Source of the DNA: DATGFB01 sp032160545
GTDB taxonomy: Bacteria; Actinomycetota; Actinomycetes; Mycobacteriales; Jatrophihabitantaceae
Reading direction: 5' to 3'
Assembly (NCBI GenBank): GCA_032160545.1
Contig: JAVHVN010000001.1
Span: 4,589 to 68,588, forward strand
DNA length: 64,000 nt
Shown here: positions 16,083 to 24,573 of the stretch, one piece after another
Numbering within the stretch: position 1 is the stretch's first letter
Layout: the number at the start of each line of letters is the position of its first letter
The notes under the pieces: model-generated
Database searches by the model: none
Seen by the model: only the letters and a program-made list of their open reading frames with translations
What the model was told of the DNA's origin: nothing
Position numbers and translations under genes: made by a program

Positions 16083-17768
16083 CTAGGGCCCGGGCGTTGG
16101 TGCGCGGATCTGGTCTTCGAGAGGCACCTCGATCAGCAGGGTGGTGCCGTTGCCGACGGGGCTGGTGATCTGCAGCGTGCCGCCGAGCGCTTCGATCCGG
16201 TCGCGCAGCCCGACCAGTCCGGACCCGTGGCTCAGGTCGGCCCCGCCGATGCCGTCGTCGCGGATCGTCAGCCGCACCCCGTTGTCGGTGGCGAGCTCGA
16301 CGTGCACGACGGACGCGTGCGCGTGCTTGGCCGCGTTGGTCAACGCTTCGGACACCACGTAGTAGGCCGCGACCTCGACGGGCTCCGGCAGCCGCCGCTC
16401 GGCGTGCAGGTCCAGCTCGACCGGCACCGCCGAACGGCGGCGCAGCGCGTTGAGCGCCGGCGTCAGGCCGCCCTGGGAAAGGATCGCGGGGTGGATGCCG
16501 CGGGAGATCTCTCGCAGCTCGTCGAACACGATGTCCAACCCCTCGGCGACATGCGCCAACGCGCCCCCTAGCTGGCCGAGCTGAGGCGGCACCTCCGCCC
16601 GCGCCGTGCGTAGCTCCAACCCGAGCGAAACCAGCCGCTGCTGGATGCCGTCGTGCAGGTCGCGTTCGATCCGCCGGCGCGTCTCGTCGGCGGAGGCGGC
16701 GATCCGCGCGCGCGAGGCCATCAGCTCCGCGCGGCTCTGCGCGTTCGCGATCGCCGTGGCCACCAATGCGGTGAAGCCGGCGAGGCGCTCCTCTGTGTCC
16801 GCCGGCAGCGGCTGTCCCAGGGCTGAGAAGGCTGTCGCCACCCCCCAGAGGCGGCCCTCGACGACGACCGGAGTCCCGACCGCCGGGCCGAACCCGTGCT
16901 CGCGTAGGGCGACACCGAGCGGCCCCGAGGCATCGGCGTAGCTGTCGATCCGCGCCGGCCGGCCGGTTTCGAAGACGAGCGTGGCGACGTTCTTTCCGTC
17001 AAGGGGCCACCGACTGCCGACGGGCAAGCGGTCGCCGACCCGGCTCGAGGTCGCGACGGCGATCATCGTGCCGTCGGATTCGTAGCGACTCATGGCCGCG
17101 CATTCGGCCGAAAGCAGCCGGGTGACCTCCTCGACGACGGCTGCGAACACCTCCTCCGGCGGCGCCCCGCGCGCCACCAGCGTCGCGACCCGGCGCAGCG
17201 AGGCCTGCTCCTCCGCCAGCCGGGCGAGACCGGTTCGGCTGTCCGCATTCGCGATCGCGGTCGCCACCAGCTCGGTGAAGTTGGCCAGGCGCGCGTCAGT
17301 GTCCGCCGGCAGCGACTGGCCTTCGCGTGAGTAGGCGGCCATCACTCCCCACAGGCGCCCCTCGACGATGACCGGCGTCCCGACGGCTGAGCCGACACCG
17401 TTCTCGCGGGCTGCGACGCCGACCGACCCGGAAGCACCCGCGTAGCTGTCGATCCGAGCCGGGCGGCGGGTCTCGAAAACGAGCGTGCTGACGTTGTTAC
17501 CCCCAAGGATCATCCGGCTGCCGACCGAGGGGCCGAGGTCGCGGGCCCCGCTCCAGGCGACGATGGTGAGCGCCCCGTCCGGCTCGTAGCGGCCCAGGCT
17601 CGCGTATTTGACGGCAAGCAGCCCACCGGCCTCCTGGGCGACAGCTGCGAACACCTCTTCAGGTGGCACGCCGCGCGCTACCAGCGTCGCGACCCGTCGC
17701 AACGCCGCCTGCTCGTCGGCGAGCACACGCGACTTCTCACGGTTCACCGGCGCTCGCCATCCCCTCAC
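16083..17768 (-). CDS. Sensor histidine kinase with two GAF domains (NarL/DegS type)
   Basis: This 561-residue cytosolic kinase has two GAF domains (about 25-180 and 195-350), a HisKA_3 dimerisation helix with the phospho-acceptor His in RRRIERDLHDGIQQRL (about 370), and a HATPase_c domain (NAAKHAHA N box, DDGIGG and GSGLVGLRDRIEALGG). There is no membrane segment, so the signal is probably intracellular and sensed by the GAF pockets. The two GAFs are near copies, beginning RRVATLVARG(V/A)PPEEVFAAV. No response regulator is adjacent. The start is uncertain: GTG 17768, or GTG 17747. Confidence 0.88.
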   Translation of the reverse strand: MRGWRAPVNREKSRVLADEQAALRRVATLVARGVPPEEVFAAVAQEAGGLLAVKYASLGRYEPDGALTIVAWSGARDLGPSVGSRMILGGNNVSTLVFETRRPARIDSYAGASGSVGVAARENGVGSAVGTPVIVEGRLWGVMAAYSREGQSLPADTDARLANFTELVATAIANADSRTGLARLAEEQASLRRVATLVARGAPPEEVFAAVVEEVTRLLSAECAAMSRYESDGTMIAVATSSRVGDRLPVGSRWPLDGKNVATLVFETGRPARIDSYADASGPLGVALREHGFGPAVGTPVVVEGRLWGVATAFSALGQPLPADTEERLAGFTALVATAIANAQSRAELMASRARIAASADETRRRIERDLHDGIQQRLVSLGLELRTARAEVPPQLGQLGGALAHVAEGLDIVFDELREISRGIHPAILSQGGLTPALNALRRRSAVPVELDLHAERRLPEPVEVAAYYVVSEALTNAAKHAHASVVHVELATDNGVRLTIRDDGIGGADLSHGSGLVGLRDRIEALGGTLQITSPVGNGTTLLIEVPLEDQIRAPTPGP

Positions 17769-17905
17769 GATCGCGGCGGCCCCGGCGCACTTGCGACGGC
17801 AGTGTGTCGCCGGGACGGTGCGCGAGCTTCCGCTCCATCCTCCGGCAAGCTTTGCTCGCGGGCCAGCCGGACAGCTCGGTCACGGCCTGCAGCTGCGTCG
17901 GCTCG

Positions 17906-18169
17906 CTAGGCGGCGCGGTTGCTCCCCGCGTCGCGAGCTCGGTCCACGGCCTCGACGACGGCCAACATCTCGTCGGTGACTCCGCCGGCCGCCAGCCACC
18001 GCACGACGCCGTCGCGCGGGTAGCGCGGTGCGCCGCCACCGACACCGAAGGACATCGGTCCCAGCCCGAGGCGCTGCCACACCCACACGAAGCGGTCGGG
18101 GACGTCCAGCAAGCGGGCGACGTCCCGCGAATCGAGAAGGTCGGCGTCCGTCTGGCCGGCGGTCGTCAT
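17906..18169 (-). CDS. Small helix-turn-helix DNA-binding protein
   Basis: The 87-residue protein contains a winged-helix/MerR-like first half: LLDSRDVARLLDVPDRFVWVWQRLGLGP, then APRYPRDGVVRWLA, the usual wing and second helix of the HTH_17/excisionase-type fold. The tail is a short helix. The ATG is set by GGAGGAG 6 bases upstream on its strand. It lies between the GAF kinase and the PP2C phosphatase. It might be the transcriptional output of this cluster, but there is no receiver domain. Confidence 0.68.
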   Translation of the reverse strand: MTTAGQTDADLLDSRDVARLLDVPDRFVWVWQRLGLGPMSFGVGGGAPRYPRDGVVRWLAAGGVTDEMLAVVEAVDRARDAGSNRAA

Positions 18170-18264
18170 GCGGGCTCCTCCGAATCTTGCTTGTGCCCTC
18201 CATGTTGATCTTCTCCCGGTGCCGGGCGACAGGGTCATAGGTCCTGAGCGCCGATTCCGGCGGT

Positions 18265-18270
18265 TAGGGT
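18265..18270 (+). promoter_or_regulatory. -10 box for a leaderless phosphatase transcript
   Basis: TAGGGT ends 6 bases before the ATG at 18277, and no Shine-Dalgarno sequence is present. The spacing is identical to that at uppS and dapE. Confidence 0.45.
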
Positions 18271-18276
18271 TCACGA

Positions 18277-19530
18277 ATGCACGGGGAGCAGCCACTGTCG
18301 GCCTTCGAGCGAGCGATCGACGCGGTCCTCGTCGAAGCGCACTTCGTTCCCCAGTACGGGATCCCGCCGATCGTCTCCAGGCACGCTGCCCAGTTCGGCG
18401 CCGACGACGCCGTCCTGTTCCTGGCCGACCTCCAGCAGGTCATGCTGGTTCCCTTCGTGGACGGGTTGGCGGGACCCGAGGGCGGTGACACAGAGCCGCT
18501 CGCCGTCGACGGCACGCTGGCCGGCCGCTGCTTCCAGCACGTCGAGATCCTCACCCATAACCTGTCCGAGGACCGCGTGCGGGTGTGGTTGCCCTTGCTC
18601 GACGGAACGGACCGCCTCGGCGTCCTGTCGGTGTCGATCGACGCGGCGCGGGCGTCCGAGCTGGCGGGGGGCCTGTTCGGCCTGCGGCTGCGTCGATTTG
18701 CGAGCCTCGTCGCCGAACTGCTCGTGACCAAGGCCTCCTACGGCGATCGCATCGTGCGGCTGCGCCGCCGGGACGGCATGACGCTGGCCGCCGAGCTGCA
18801 GTGGTCGCTCCTGCCGCCGCTGACCTTCACCTGCGAGGCCGCCACCGTCTCCGGCGCCCTCGAGCCTGCGTACGAGGTGGCCGGCGACACGCTCGACTAC
18901 GCGGTTGACGCCGGCGTGACCCGCGCCGCGGTCTTCGACGGCATGGGGCACGGGCTGGGCAGCAGCCTGCTGGCCGCGGTCGCGGTCGCCGCCTATCGCA
19001 ATCTCCGGCGCGCAGGCGCCGAGCTCGTGCCGACGGTCACGGGCATCCACGACGCGATGATCGAGGCCTTCGACGGGCGCCAGTTCACGACCGCGCTCGT
19101 CGCCGAACTCGACACCGACACCGGCCTGCTCAGCTGGGTGAGCGCGGGCCACCCGCCGCCGCTACTGCTGCGCGAGGGACGGTTCGTCCACGAACTGGTG
19201 GCGCCGCCCTGGCCGCCGCTCGGCCTCGCCCTGCCCAGTGACGTCCCGCGCCGTGAGGTGTCGGTGGGGCGTGAGCAACTCGAACCGGGTGATCGCGTGC
19301 TGCTCTACACCGACGGCGTGCTCGAGGCCCGTGCGCCCGACGGGGAGTTCTTCGGCGAGCAGCGGCTGATCGATTTGATGACGAGCAACTTCTCGGCGGG
19401 GCTGCCGGTTCCCGAGACGCTGCGCAGGGTCATCCGGGCGCTGCTCGCGCACCAGGCCGGCAAGCTCACCGACGACGCGACGATGTTGTTGCTCGAGTGG
19501 CGCACCGACAGCAGCGCGTTCCAGTTCTAG
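18277..19530 (+). CDS. GAF-like plus PP2C (SpoIIE/RsbU-type) serine phosphatase
   Basis: This is a phosphatase of the class that dephosphorylates anti-anti-sigma factors in the general stress pathway. In the 417-residue protein, residues 10-155 form a GAF-like sensor (FGADDAVLFLADLQ, LDGTDRLGVLSVSI). Residues 175-410 form the SpoIIE domain with the metal-binding aspartate in VFDGMGHGLGSSLLAAV, the SAGHPPPLLLREG loop and the closing DDATMLLLEW. The usual first metal site (GGDxxD) reads AGDTLD, slightly divergent. No STAS or anti-sigma partner lies nearby. Confidence 0.85.
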   Translation: MHGEQPLSAFERAIDAVLVEAHFVPQYGIPPIVSRHAAQFGADDAVLFLADLQQVMLVPFVDGLAGPEGGDTEPLAVDGTLAGRCFQHVEILTHNLSEDRVRVWLPLLDGTDRLGVLSVSIDAARASELAGGLFGLRLRRFASLVAELLVTKASYGDRIVRLRRRDGMTLAAELQWSLLPPLTFTCEAATVSGALEPAYEVAGDTLDYAVDAGVTRAAVFDGMGHGLGSSLLAAVAVAAYRNLRRAGAELVPTVTGIHDAMIEAFDGRQFTTALVAELDTDTGLLSWVSAGHPPPLLLREGRFVHELVAPPWPPLGLALPSDVPRREVSVGREQLEPGDRVLLYTDGVLEARAPDGEFFGEQRLIDLMTSNFSAGLPVPETLRRVIRALLAHQAGKLTDDATMLLLEWRTDSSAFQF

Positions 19531-19554
19531 CGCGGTCGGTACACCCGTACGACC

Positions 19555-20157
19555 TCAGCCCGTGATCGGAGCCTTGACATCCTCGACCGAGGATCGCGCC
19601 TGTGCGACGGTCTCGTGTGCAGCGTCAGTAGCAGTCGAGCGAACCTGGTCGAACGCCTGCTGCGCCGGCTCTTGCAGGTTGCCCGCGATCTCCTGAGCGG
19701 TGTCCTTGAGCGGCTCGGCGAGGTCCTTCGCCCTGTCCTCGGCCTGCTGCGCGACCTGCCGCTCGGCCTGCGACGCGGGCAGCAGGGACGAGATCAGCCA
19801 GCCGACGCCGAATGCGATGACGCCCGCGGCCACCGGGTTGCCCTGCGTCTGGCGGCGTGCCTGCTGCGGCGCGTTCGTCACGACCTCACCTGCCGAACTC
19901 GCGACGTCGCCCACCGATGATGCGATCGAACCCACCGCGCCGCCGGCCTCGCCGGCGGCGCCGCTGACGCTCTGTGCTGCGTTGTCGCTGACGCCCATCA
20001 CCTTCTCCTTCGCAAAGCGTGCCCCGCCCTTGACGCGGTCGACCCGGCGGCCGACGACCTTGCCCGGCGACACCTTGTCGCTGAGCCGGTCGACGTCCGC
20101 GCTCAACGACTCGCGGGTGCGCTCGATCTTCGCCTGGATCTCCTGGGGAGTGCTCAT
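19555..20157 (-). CDS. DUF3618 membrane protein
   Basis: This 200-residue protein is third in a three-gene operon. The DUF3618 signature lies at the N terminus (EIQAKIERTRESLSADVDRLSDKVSP). Long Ala/Gln/Thr-rich helices surround one membrane segment (PVAAGVIAFGVGWLISSLL). The helices resemble LEA/apolipoprotein-like amphipathic repeats, suggesting an envelope-associated stress protein. The family is common in actinobacteria next to Holin-X genes; its function is unknown. Confidence 0.78.
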   Translation of the reverse strand: MSTPQEIQAKIERTRESLSADVDRLSDKVSPGKVVGRRVDRVKGGARFAKEKVMGVSDNAAQSVSGAAGEAGGAVGSIASSVGDVASSAGEVVTNAPQQARRQTQGNPVAAGVIAFGVGWLISSLLPASQAERQVAQQAEDRAKDLAEPLKDTAQEIAGNLQEPAQQAFDQVRSTATDAAHETVAQARSSVEDVKAPITG

Positions 20158-20166
20158 GTCGTTCTC

Positions 20167-20601
20167 CTACCGGTTCGTGAAGGCTTCGGGAATCTGCTGC
20201 ACGGTCTCTACGGTGCGCTCAGGTTTGGGATGAACGGAGCGCAGCCTCGAGCGACCGGTCACGCCGAGAACCGTGCCGATCACTGCCCATACGGCCGCGA
20301 CCAGCAGCCCGGCCCAGCCGGCGTCCATCACGTTCGAGAGCCCGGCCCACAGGGCGATCGAGAGGAACAGCAGGACCATGTAGCCCGCGAACCCGGCGCC
20401 GCCGAGCATGCCGGCTGCCTTGCGGGTCTTGGTGACCTCGGTCTTCAGCTCGACCTTGGCCAGTTCGAGTTCCTGGCGCATGAGGCTCGACAGGTCACGG
20501 CTGACATCGCCGATCAGTTGCCCGACCGACGACTGGGAGACGTCCGGGCCGTTGCCGCTGCCCGCCCCGGTGGAGGGAGCGGAGTAGTCCTGAGCGGTCA
20601 C
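20167..20601 (-). CDS. Actinobacterial Holin-X family membrane protein
   Basis: The 144-residue protein has a soluble amphipathic helix (SVGQLIGDVSRDLSSLMRQELELAKVELKTEVTKTRKAAG) followed by two membrane segments (FAGYMVLLFLSIALWAGL and AGWAGLLVAAVWAVIGTVLGV). This is the standard Holin-X (phage_holin_3_6) layout. Despite the name it is a chromosomal envelope protein, not evidence of a phage. It ends 9 bases before the DUF3618 gene and starts inside the end of the upstream gene. Confidence 0.82.
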   Translation of the reverse strand: MTAQDYSAPSTGAGSGNGPDVSQSSVGQLIGDVSRDLSSLMRQELELAKVELKTEVTKTRKAAGMLGGAGFAGYMVLLFLSIALWAGLSNVMDAGWAGLLVAAVWAVIGTVLGVTGRSRLRSVHPKPERTVETVQQIPEAFTNR

Positions 20602-21344
20602 CGGGGGCCTCCCTGGTACGTCTCCGTGCCGTAGTTCCCGCGGTCGCCGGTCGACCGGTACCCGCTGCCGGCGGACGCCGGCTCGGGGTGGGTCATAACC
20701 TCTGTCGGGTAGCTCTCCGGCGCCGTGGGTGGCGCGAGCAGGTCCCTGGTCGGCGTCGCGGCGCTGGGGGCGGTGGGCGCGATGGGCAGCGCGGTGGACT
20801 CGGCGTCGCTGCCCACTGGCGGCGGCGACGCGTCCGCAGAGCTGTGCGCGGCGACCACGCCGCGGGTCATCCGGCCGGCCACGACTCCCGCGAGCGCCGC
20901 GCCGAGCAGGAACGTCCCAGGTCGGTTGCGGGCGAAGCCGCGCACCTCGGTGAGCAGGTCACCGGGCTGCCTGCTCTCGAGCCAGTCGGCGACGCTGTGC
21001 ACCCGTTCGCCTGCCTGGCTGACCAGCTCGGTCGCAATGCCGCCCTGCTCGTCGCCGTGCGCCATCGACCCGATCTCCTCGCTGAGAGACCGCAGGCCGC
21101 TCACCAGCTTCTGATGCTGGTTGCCGGCCTGTTGCGTCAGCTCGCCACGGACCTCACCGAGGAGATCGCGCGCCTGCCGGGTCGCCTCCTCGGTGACGTC
21201 GCGGGCCTTGTCGGCTGCCGTCTGCGCGACCTCGGTCGCGCCCTGCTTCCCTGCGTCCACGGTGTCGGCCGCACGGTCCTTGATGTCCGGCGAACCTGCG
21301 TTGGTCGGCGTCGACCAGCCGCCGCCGCTCGATGGGTAGGTCAT
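20598..21344 (-). CDS. Helical envelope protein of the DUF3618/Holin-X operon
   Basis: This is the first gene of the operon, 248 residues. A long Ala/Thr/Gln-rich helical region (about 20-110, with repeats such as DKARDVTEEATRQARDLLGEV) precedes a short hydrophobic segment (FLLGAALAGVVAGRMTRG) and a disordered Pro/Ala C-terminal half. Its stop overlaps the Holin-X start by four bases. The ATG follows GGAAGG, which lies inside a perfect 12-base palindrome, so the ribosome site could be masked by a hairpin. I recognise the layout but no named domain. Confidence 0.68.
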   Translation of the reverse strand: MTYPSSGGGWSTPTNAGSPDIKDRAADTVDAGKQGATEVAQTAADKARDVTEEATRQARDLLGEVRGELTQQAGNQHQKLVSGLRSLSEEIGSMAHGDEQGGIATELVSQAGERVHSVADWLESRQPGDLLTEVRGFARNRPGTFLLGAALAGVVAGRMTRGVVAAHSSADASPPPVGSDAESTALPIAPTAPSAATPTRDLLAPPTAPESYPTEVMTHPEPASAGSGYRSTGDRGNYGTETYQGGPR

Positions 21345-21829
21345 GGCATTCCTTCCGGAAGGGTGGTCCGGCCGACGGCGCGCGCCAGCGCGTCCGGGCT
21401 CGGTTGTTCGGATCCGACCGCTGGACGCTCTGGCCTCGAGCGCACCGGTCGATGAGGGTCCGCCCTCCGACCGGATGCTGGGTGCACGGTCCGAGGTTCG
21501 GCTTGCCAGGCCAGTACCCCTGCCCCTGGCGGGGCTAACAGCATCTCTACGTCATTGCACAGGAAGCGCGGCGAAGTGGCTCGGTCATGGACCGCAGTCG
21601 TCGTCTGTCAACCGGTTGCTGACGCAGATGCGCCGGACGTCTCGCCTCGCAATGTGGACACGACGGCAAGTCGCCGAGAACAAGTCCGCGGCGCAGCGCA
21701 AGTTACCCATCCGGGAGGGTGGGGTAGAAGCGGGTCGTCCGCCGTGCGCGGAATGTGCGCTGAAGACGCAGCGCTTCGCAGGCGATTGCGGCTGCCGGCC
21801 GACGTCGCGCTCGACTCGTTGGATCGACT
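21345..21829. other. 485-base intergenic region between divergent operons
   Basis: No supported gene lies here; frames crossing it have no ribosome site or recognisable protein. It must hold the promoter of the DUF3618/Holin-X operon (minus) and that of the glycan locus (plus). A possible stress-sigma-like promoter, GTTA (21702-21705), 16 bases, then GGGTAG (21722-21727), lies about 100 bases before the carbamoyltransferase, but the match is weak. Confidence 0.4.
21351..21362 (-). promoter_or_regulatory. Palindrome over the ribosome-binding site
   Basis: CCTTCCGGAAGG is a perfect 12-base palindrome that contains the GGAAGG ribosome site of the first operon gene, 7 bases from its ATG. It could act as a protein-binding site; as a hairpin it would have almost no loop, so a dimeric regulator is more plausible. 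Confidence 0.35.
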
Positions 21830-23485
21830 GTGCGCATCCTCGGTATCAACGCGATCTACCACGACCCCGCTGCGGCGCTCGTCGTGGATGGCGTCACCTC
21901 CGCCGCGGCGGAGGAGGAACGCTTCAGCCGCCGCAAGCACGGCAAGCGCCCGGTGCCCTTCGCGGCGTGGGAGACGCCGGACCTCGCGGCGCGATGGTGC
22001 CTCGCGGAGGGCGGGCTGGCGGCGGACGAGCTGGACCTCGTCACGTACTCCTTCGACCCGCGGTTGCACCTGCCGCCGGACGAGCTGGGGCTGGACGACC
22101 CGTGGGACCACCTCCGGCACGTATTCGCAGAACGGGCGGGTGACTTCCTCGCCGAGGCGCTTCCCGGCCTGGACGCGGCCAAGCTGTGCCACGTCCCGCA
22201 CCACCTGGCGCACGCCGCGTCGGCGGCCCTCGCGGCGCCGTTCGGCAGCGACTGTGCCGCGCTCGTCCTCGACGGCCGCGGCGAGCAGCACAGTCACCTG
22301 GCCGCCCGGTTCCGCGCGGACGGGACGGTCGAACCGCTGTACTCGCAACAGCTGCCCCACTCGCTCGGGCTGCTGTACGAGGACGCGACCGCCCACCTCG
22401 GCTTCCTGCGCAGCAGCGACGAATACAAGGTGATGGCACTCGCGTCGTACGGCACCCCACGCCATGCCGACCTGCTGCGCGAGTTCGTCCACGCGACCGG
22501 CGACGGCGGCTTCCGGACGACCGGGGTCGACTGGGACGTGCTGGCCAAGGCGCGCGTGCCGCACGAGGAGTGGACGTCCGACCACGCCGATCTCGCGGCG
22601 AGCCTGCAGCTCGTCCTCGAGGAGACGCTGCTCGAGCTGGCCCGATGGCTGTATGCGCAGACCGGCTGCCCCCGGCTCGCGCTCGCCGGCGGGGTGGCGC
22701 TGAACTGCGTCGCGAACACGCGGATCTTCGCCGAGTCCCCGTTCGACGAGGTCTGGGTGCAGCCGGCGGCGGGCGACGCCGGCACCGCCCTCGGTGGCGC
22801 CCTGTTCGCCGCGGCGAGCGACGGCGACCGGCCCCGGCCGATGCCGAGCCCTGCGCTCGGGCGTGACTTCACCGACGACGAGATCGAGCGCGCCCTGCGC
22901 ACCGCCCGGCTGCCGTACGAGCGCCCGGACGACGTCGCAGAGGTCGTCGCCGAGGCTCTGGCGTCCGACGGCATCGTCGCGTGGTTCCAGGGGCGCAGCG
23001 AGTTCGGGCCGCGCGCGCTAGGGCACCGCTCGCTGCTCGCGCACCCCGGCCGGCCCGAGAACCTGAGCCGGCTCAACGACGTGAAGGGTCGCGAGCAGTT
23101 CCGGCCGGTGGCGCCGATGGTGCTCGTGCAGCGCGCACCCGAGTTGTTCAGCCGCGGTCCGATCCCGTCGCCCTACATGCTGTTCGTGCACGACGTCGCC
23201 GACGCATGGCGCGAGCGCATCCCCGCGGTCGTGCACGTCGACGGCACGGCCCGCATCCAGACCGTCGACGCGGCGGACGAGCCGTTGCTCGCAAGGATGC
23301 TGGCCGCTTTCGAGCTGCGCACCGGGCTGCCGGTGGTGGTGAACACCAGTCTGAACACCGCCGGGCGCCCGATGGTCGATGACATCAAGGACGCGCTCGA
23401 ATGCTTCGGCTCCACGCCGGTCGACCTGCTGGCCATCGGCCCGTTCGTCCTGCGCCGGCGCGCGCTCGGTCCGGAGGTCGCATGA
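21830..23485 (+). CDS. Carbamoyltransferase (NodU/CmcH family)
   Basis: These enzymes make carbamoyl-adenylate from carbamoyl phosphate and ATP and place the carbamoyl group on a sugar or antibiotic hydroxyl. The 551-residue protein has the N-terminal Kae1/HSP70-like fold (LGINAIYHDPAAALVVDG, the metal-binding HHLAHAASA, LDGRGE) and the C-terminal half with FGPRALGHRSLLAHP and FRPVAPMVL. Its stop is an ATGA overlap with the GT2 gene, so the likely acceptor is a sugar built by the genes that follow. GTG 21830 has no clear ribosome site. Confidence 0.9.
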   Translation: MRILGINAIYHDPAAALVVDGVTSAAAEEERFSRRKHGKRPVPFAAWETPDLAARWCLAEGGLAADELDLVTYSFDPRLHLPPDELGLDDPWDHLRHVFAERAGDFLAEALPGLDAAKLCHVPHHLAHAASAALAAPFGSDCAALVLDGRGEQHSHLAARFRADGTVEPLYSQQLPHSLGLLYEDATAHLGFLRSSDEYKVMALASYGTPRHADLLREFVHATGDGGFRTTGVDWDVLAKARVPHEEWTSDHADLAASLQLVLEETLLELARWLYAQTGCPRLALAGGVALNCVANTRIFAESPFDEVWVQPAAGDAGTALGGALFAAASDGDRPRPMPSPALGRDFTDDEIERALRTARLPYERPDDVAEVVAEALASDGIVAWFQGRSEFGPRALGHRSLLAHPGRPENLSRLNDVKGREQFRPVAPMVLVQRAPELFSRGPIPSPYMLFVHDVADAWRERIPAVVHVDGTARIQTVDAADEPLLARMLAAFELRTGLPVVVNTSLNTAGRPMVDDIKDALECFGSTPVDLLAIGPFVLRRRALGPEVA

Positions 23486-24573
23486 CGTTCTCCGTCGTCG
23501 TCCCCACCGTCGGCCGGCCGTCGTTGCGCCGGCTGCTCGAGTCGCTGGCCGCGTCGGCCGGCCCGCGACCCGACGCGGTGATCCTTGCTGACGACCGGTG
23601 CGAAGCGGCGCCCGCGCCGCTGCTCGCCACCGGCCCCGGCTGGACGGCCGGCGTGCTGCGCGTCGTGCCCAGCGACGGGCGCGGCCCGGCGGCAGCGCGC
23701 AACGCCGGGTGGCGGGCCGCCGCGTCGACGTGGGTGGCCTTTCTCGACGACGACGTCGAGGTCGGTGCGAGCTGGCTGGCCGAGCTGGCCGACGACCTCG
23801 ACGTGGCGGCCGACGTCGCCGCGAGCCAGGCCCGCATCGAGGTGCCCTTGCCGGTCGACCGGCGGCCGACCGACTGGGAACGCGGGACCGCCGGGCTCGC
23901 GGTGGCCCGCTGGATCACGGCCGACATGGCGTACCGCCGGCACGTGCTCGCCGATGTGGGGGGCTTCGACGAGCGGTTCCCGCGTGCGTTCCGGGAGGAT
24001 GCCGACCTCGCGCTGCGGGTCGCGGACGCCGGCTACCGGATCGCCGCCGGCCGACGGGTGGCGCGGCATCCGGTGCGCCCCGCGCCGTGGACGGCGAGCA
24101 TCACGCAGCAGCGCGGCAACGCCGACGACGCGTTGATGCGAAGGCTGCACGGCGCGCAGTGGTTCCGTCGCGCCGGCGCCGTTGCGGGCCGGCGACCCGC
24201 GCATCTGGTCACAGCGTCTGTGGCGTTGCTCGCCGCGGGTGCGGCGATCACGCGACGGCCGCGACTCGCCGTGCCTGCCGCCGGGGCATGGGCGGCGTCG
24301 ACGGCGGAATTCGCCTGGGCCCGCATCGCACCCGGTCCCCGGACAACGCGTGAGGTGGCGACGATGCTGGTGACGAGTGCGGCCATACCGCTGGTCGCGG
24401 CGTCGCACTGGCTGCGCGGGACGTGGCTGCACCGGCACGCGCGACCGTGGACCGGCCTCGGCGCACTCGGCCCGGCCGAGGTCACGCGCAGCGAGGAGAT
24501 CGCGGCCTCGCCGGCCGTCGTCGCGTCGTTCGCCGCCGACGACGTACTCGCGCACGAGGAGCCGCGGCGATGA
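23482..24573 (+). CDS. Family 2 glycosyltransferase
   Basis: The 363-residue GT-A enzyme shows FSVVVPTVGRPSLRRLLESL at the start, the nucleotide/metal-binding acidic motif FLDDDVEVG near 90-98, and GGFDERFPRAFREDADLALRVADAGY (acceptor-side ED) near 160-185. The C-terminal 140 residues carry hydrophobic stretches (LVTASVALLAAGAAI, VTSAAIPLVAASHWL) that probably tether it to the membrane. Donor and acceptor are unknown. ATGA overlaps on both sides place it firmly in the operon. Confidence 0.87.
   Translation: MTFSVVVPTVGRPSLRRLLESLAASAGPRPDAVILADDRCEAAPAPLLATGPGWTAGVLRVVPSDGRGPAAARNAGWRAAASTWVAFLDDDVEVGASWLAELADDLDVAADVAASQARIEVPLPVDRRPTDWERGTAGLAVARWITADMAYRRHVLADVGGFDERFPRAFREDADLALRVADAGYRIAAGRRVARHPVRPAPWTASITQQRGNADDALMRRLHGAQWFRRAGAVAGRRPAHLVTASVALLAAGAAITRRPRLAVPAAGAWAASTAEFAWARIAPGPRTTREVATMLVTSAAIPLVAASHWLRGTWLHRHARPWTGLGALGPAEVTRSEEIAASPAVVASFAADDVLAHEEPRR

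Noticed and set aside
20167..20601. Holin-type gene as evidence of a prophage
   Set aside because: Holin-X is a chromosomal actinobacterial envelope family; no other phage genes, integrase or attachment sites are nearby.
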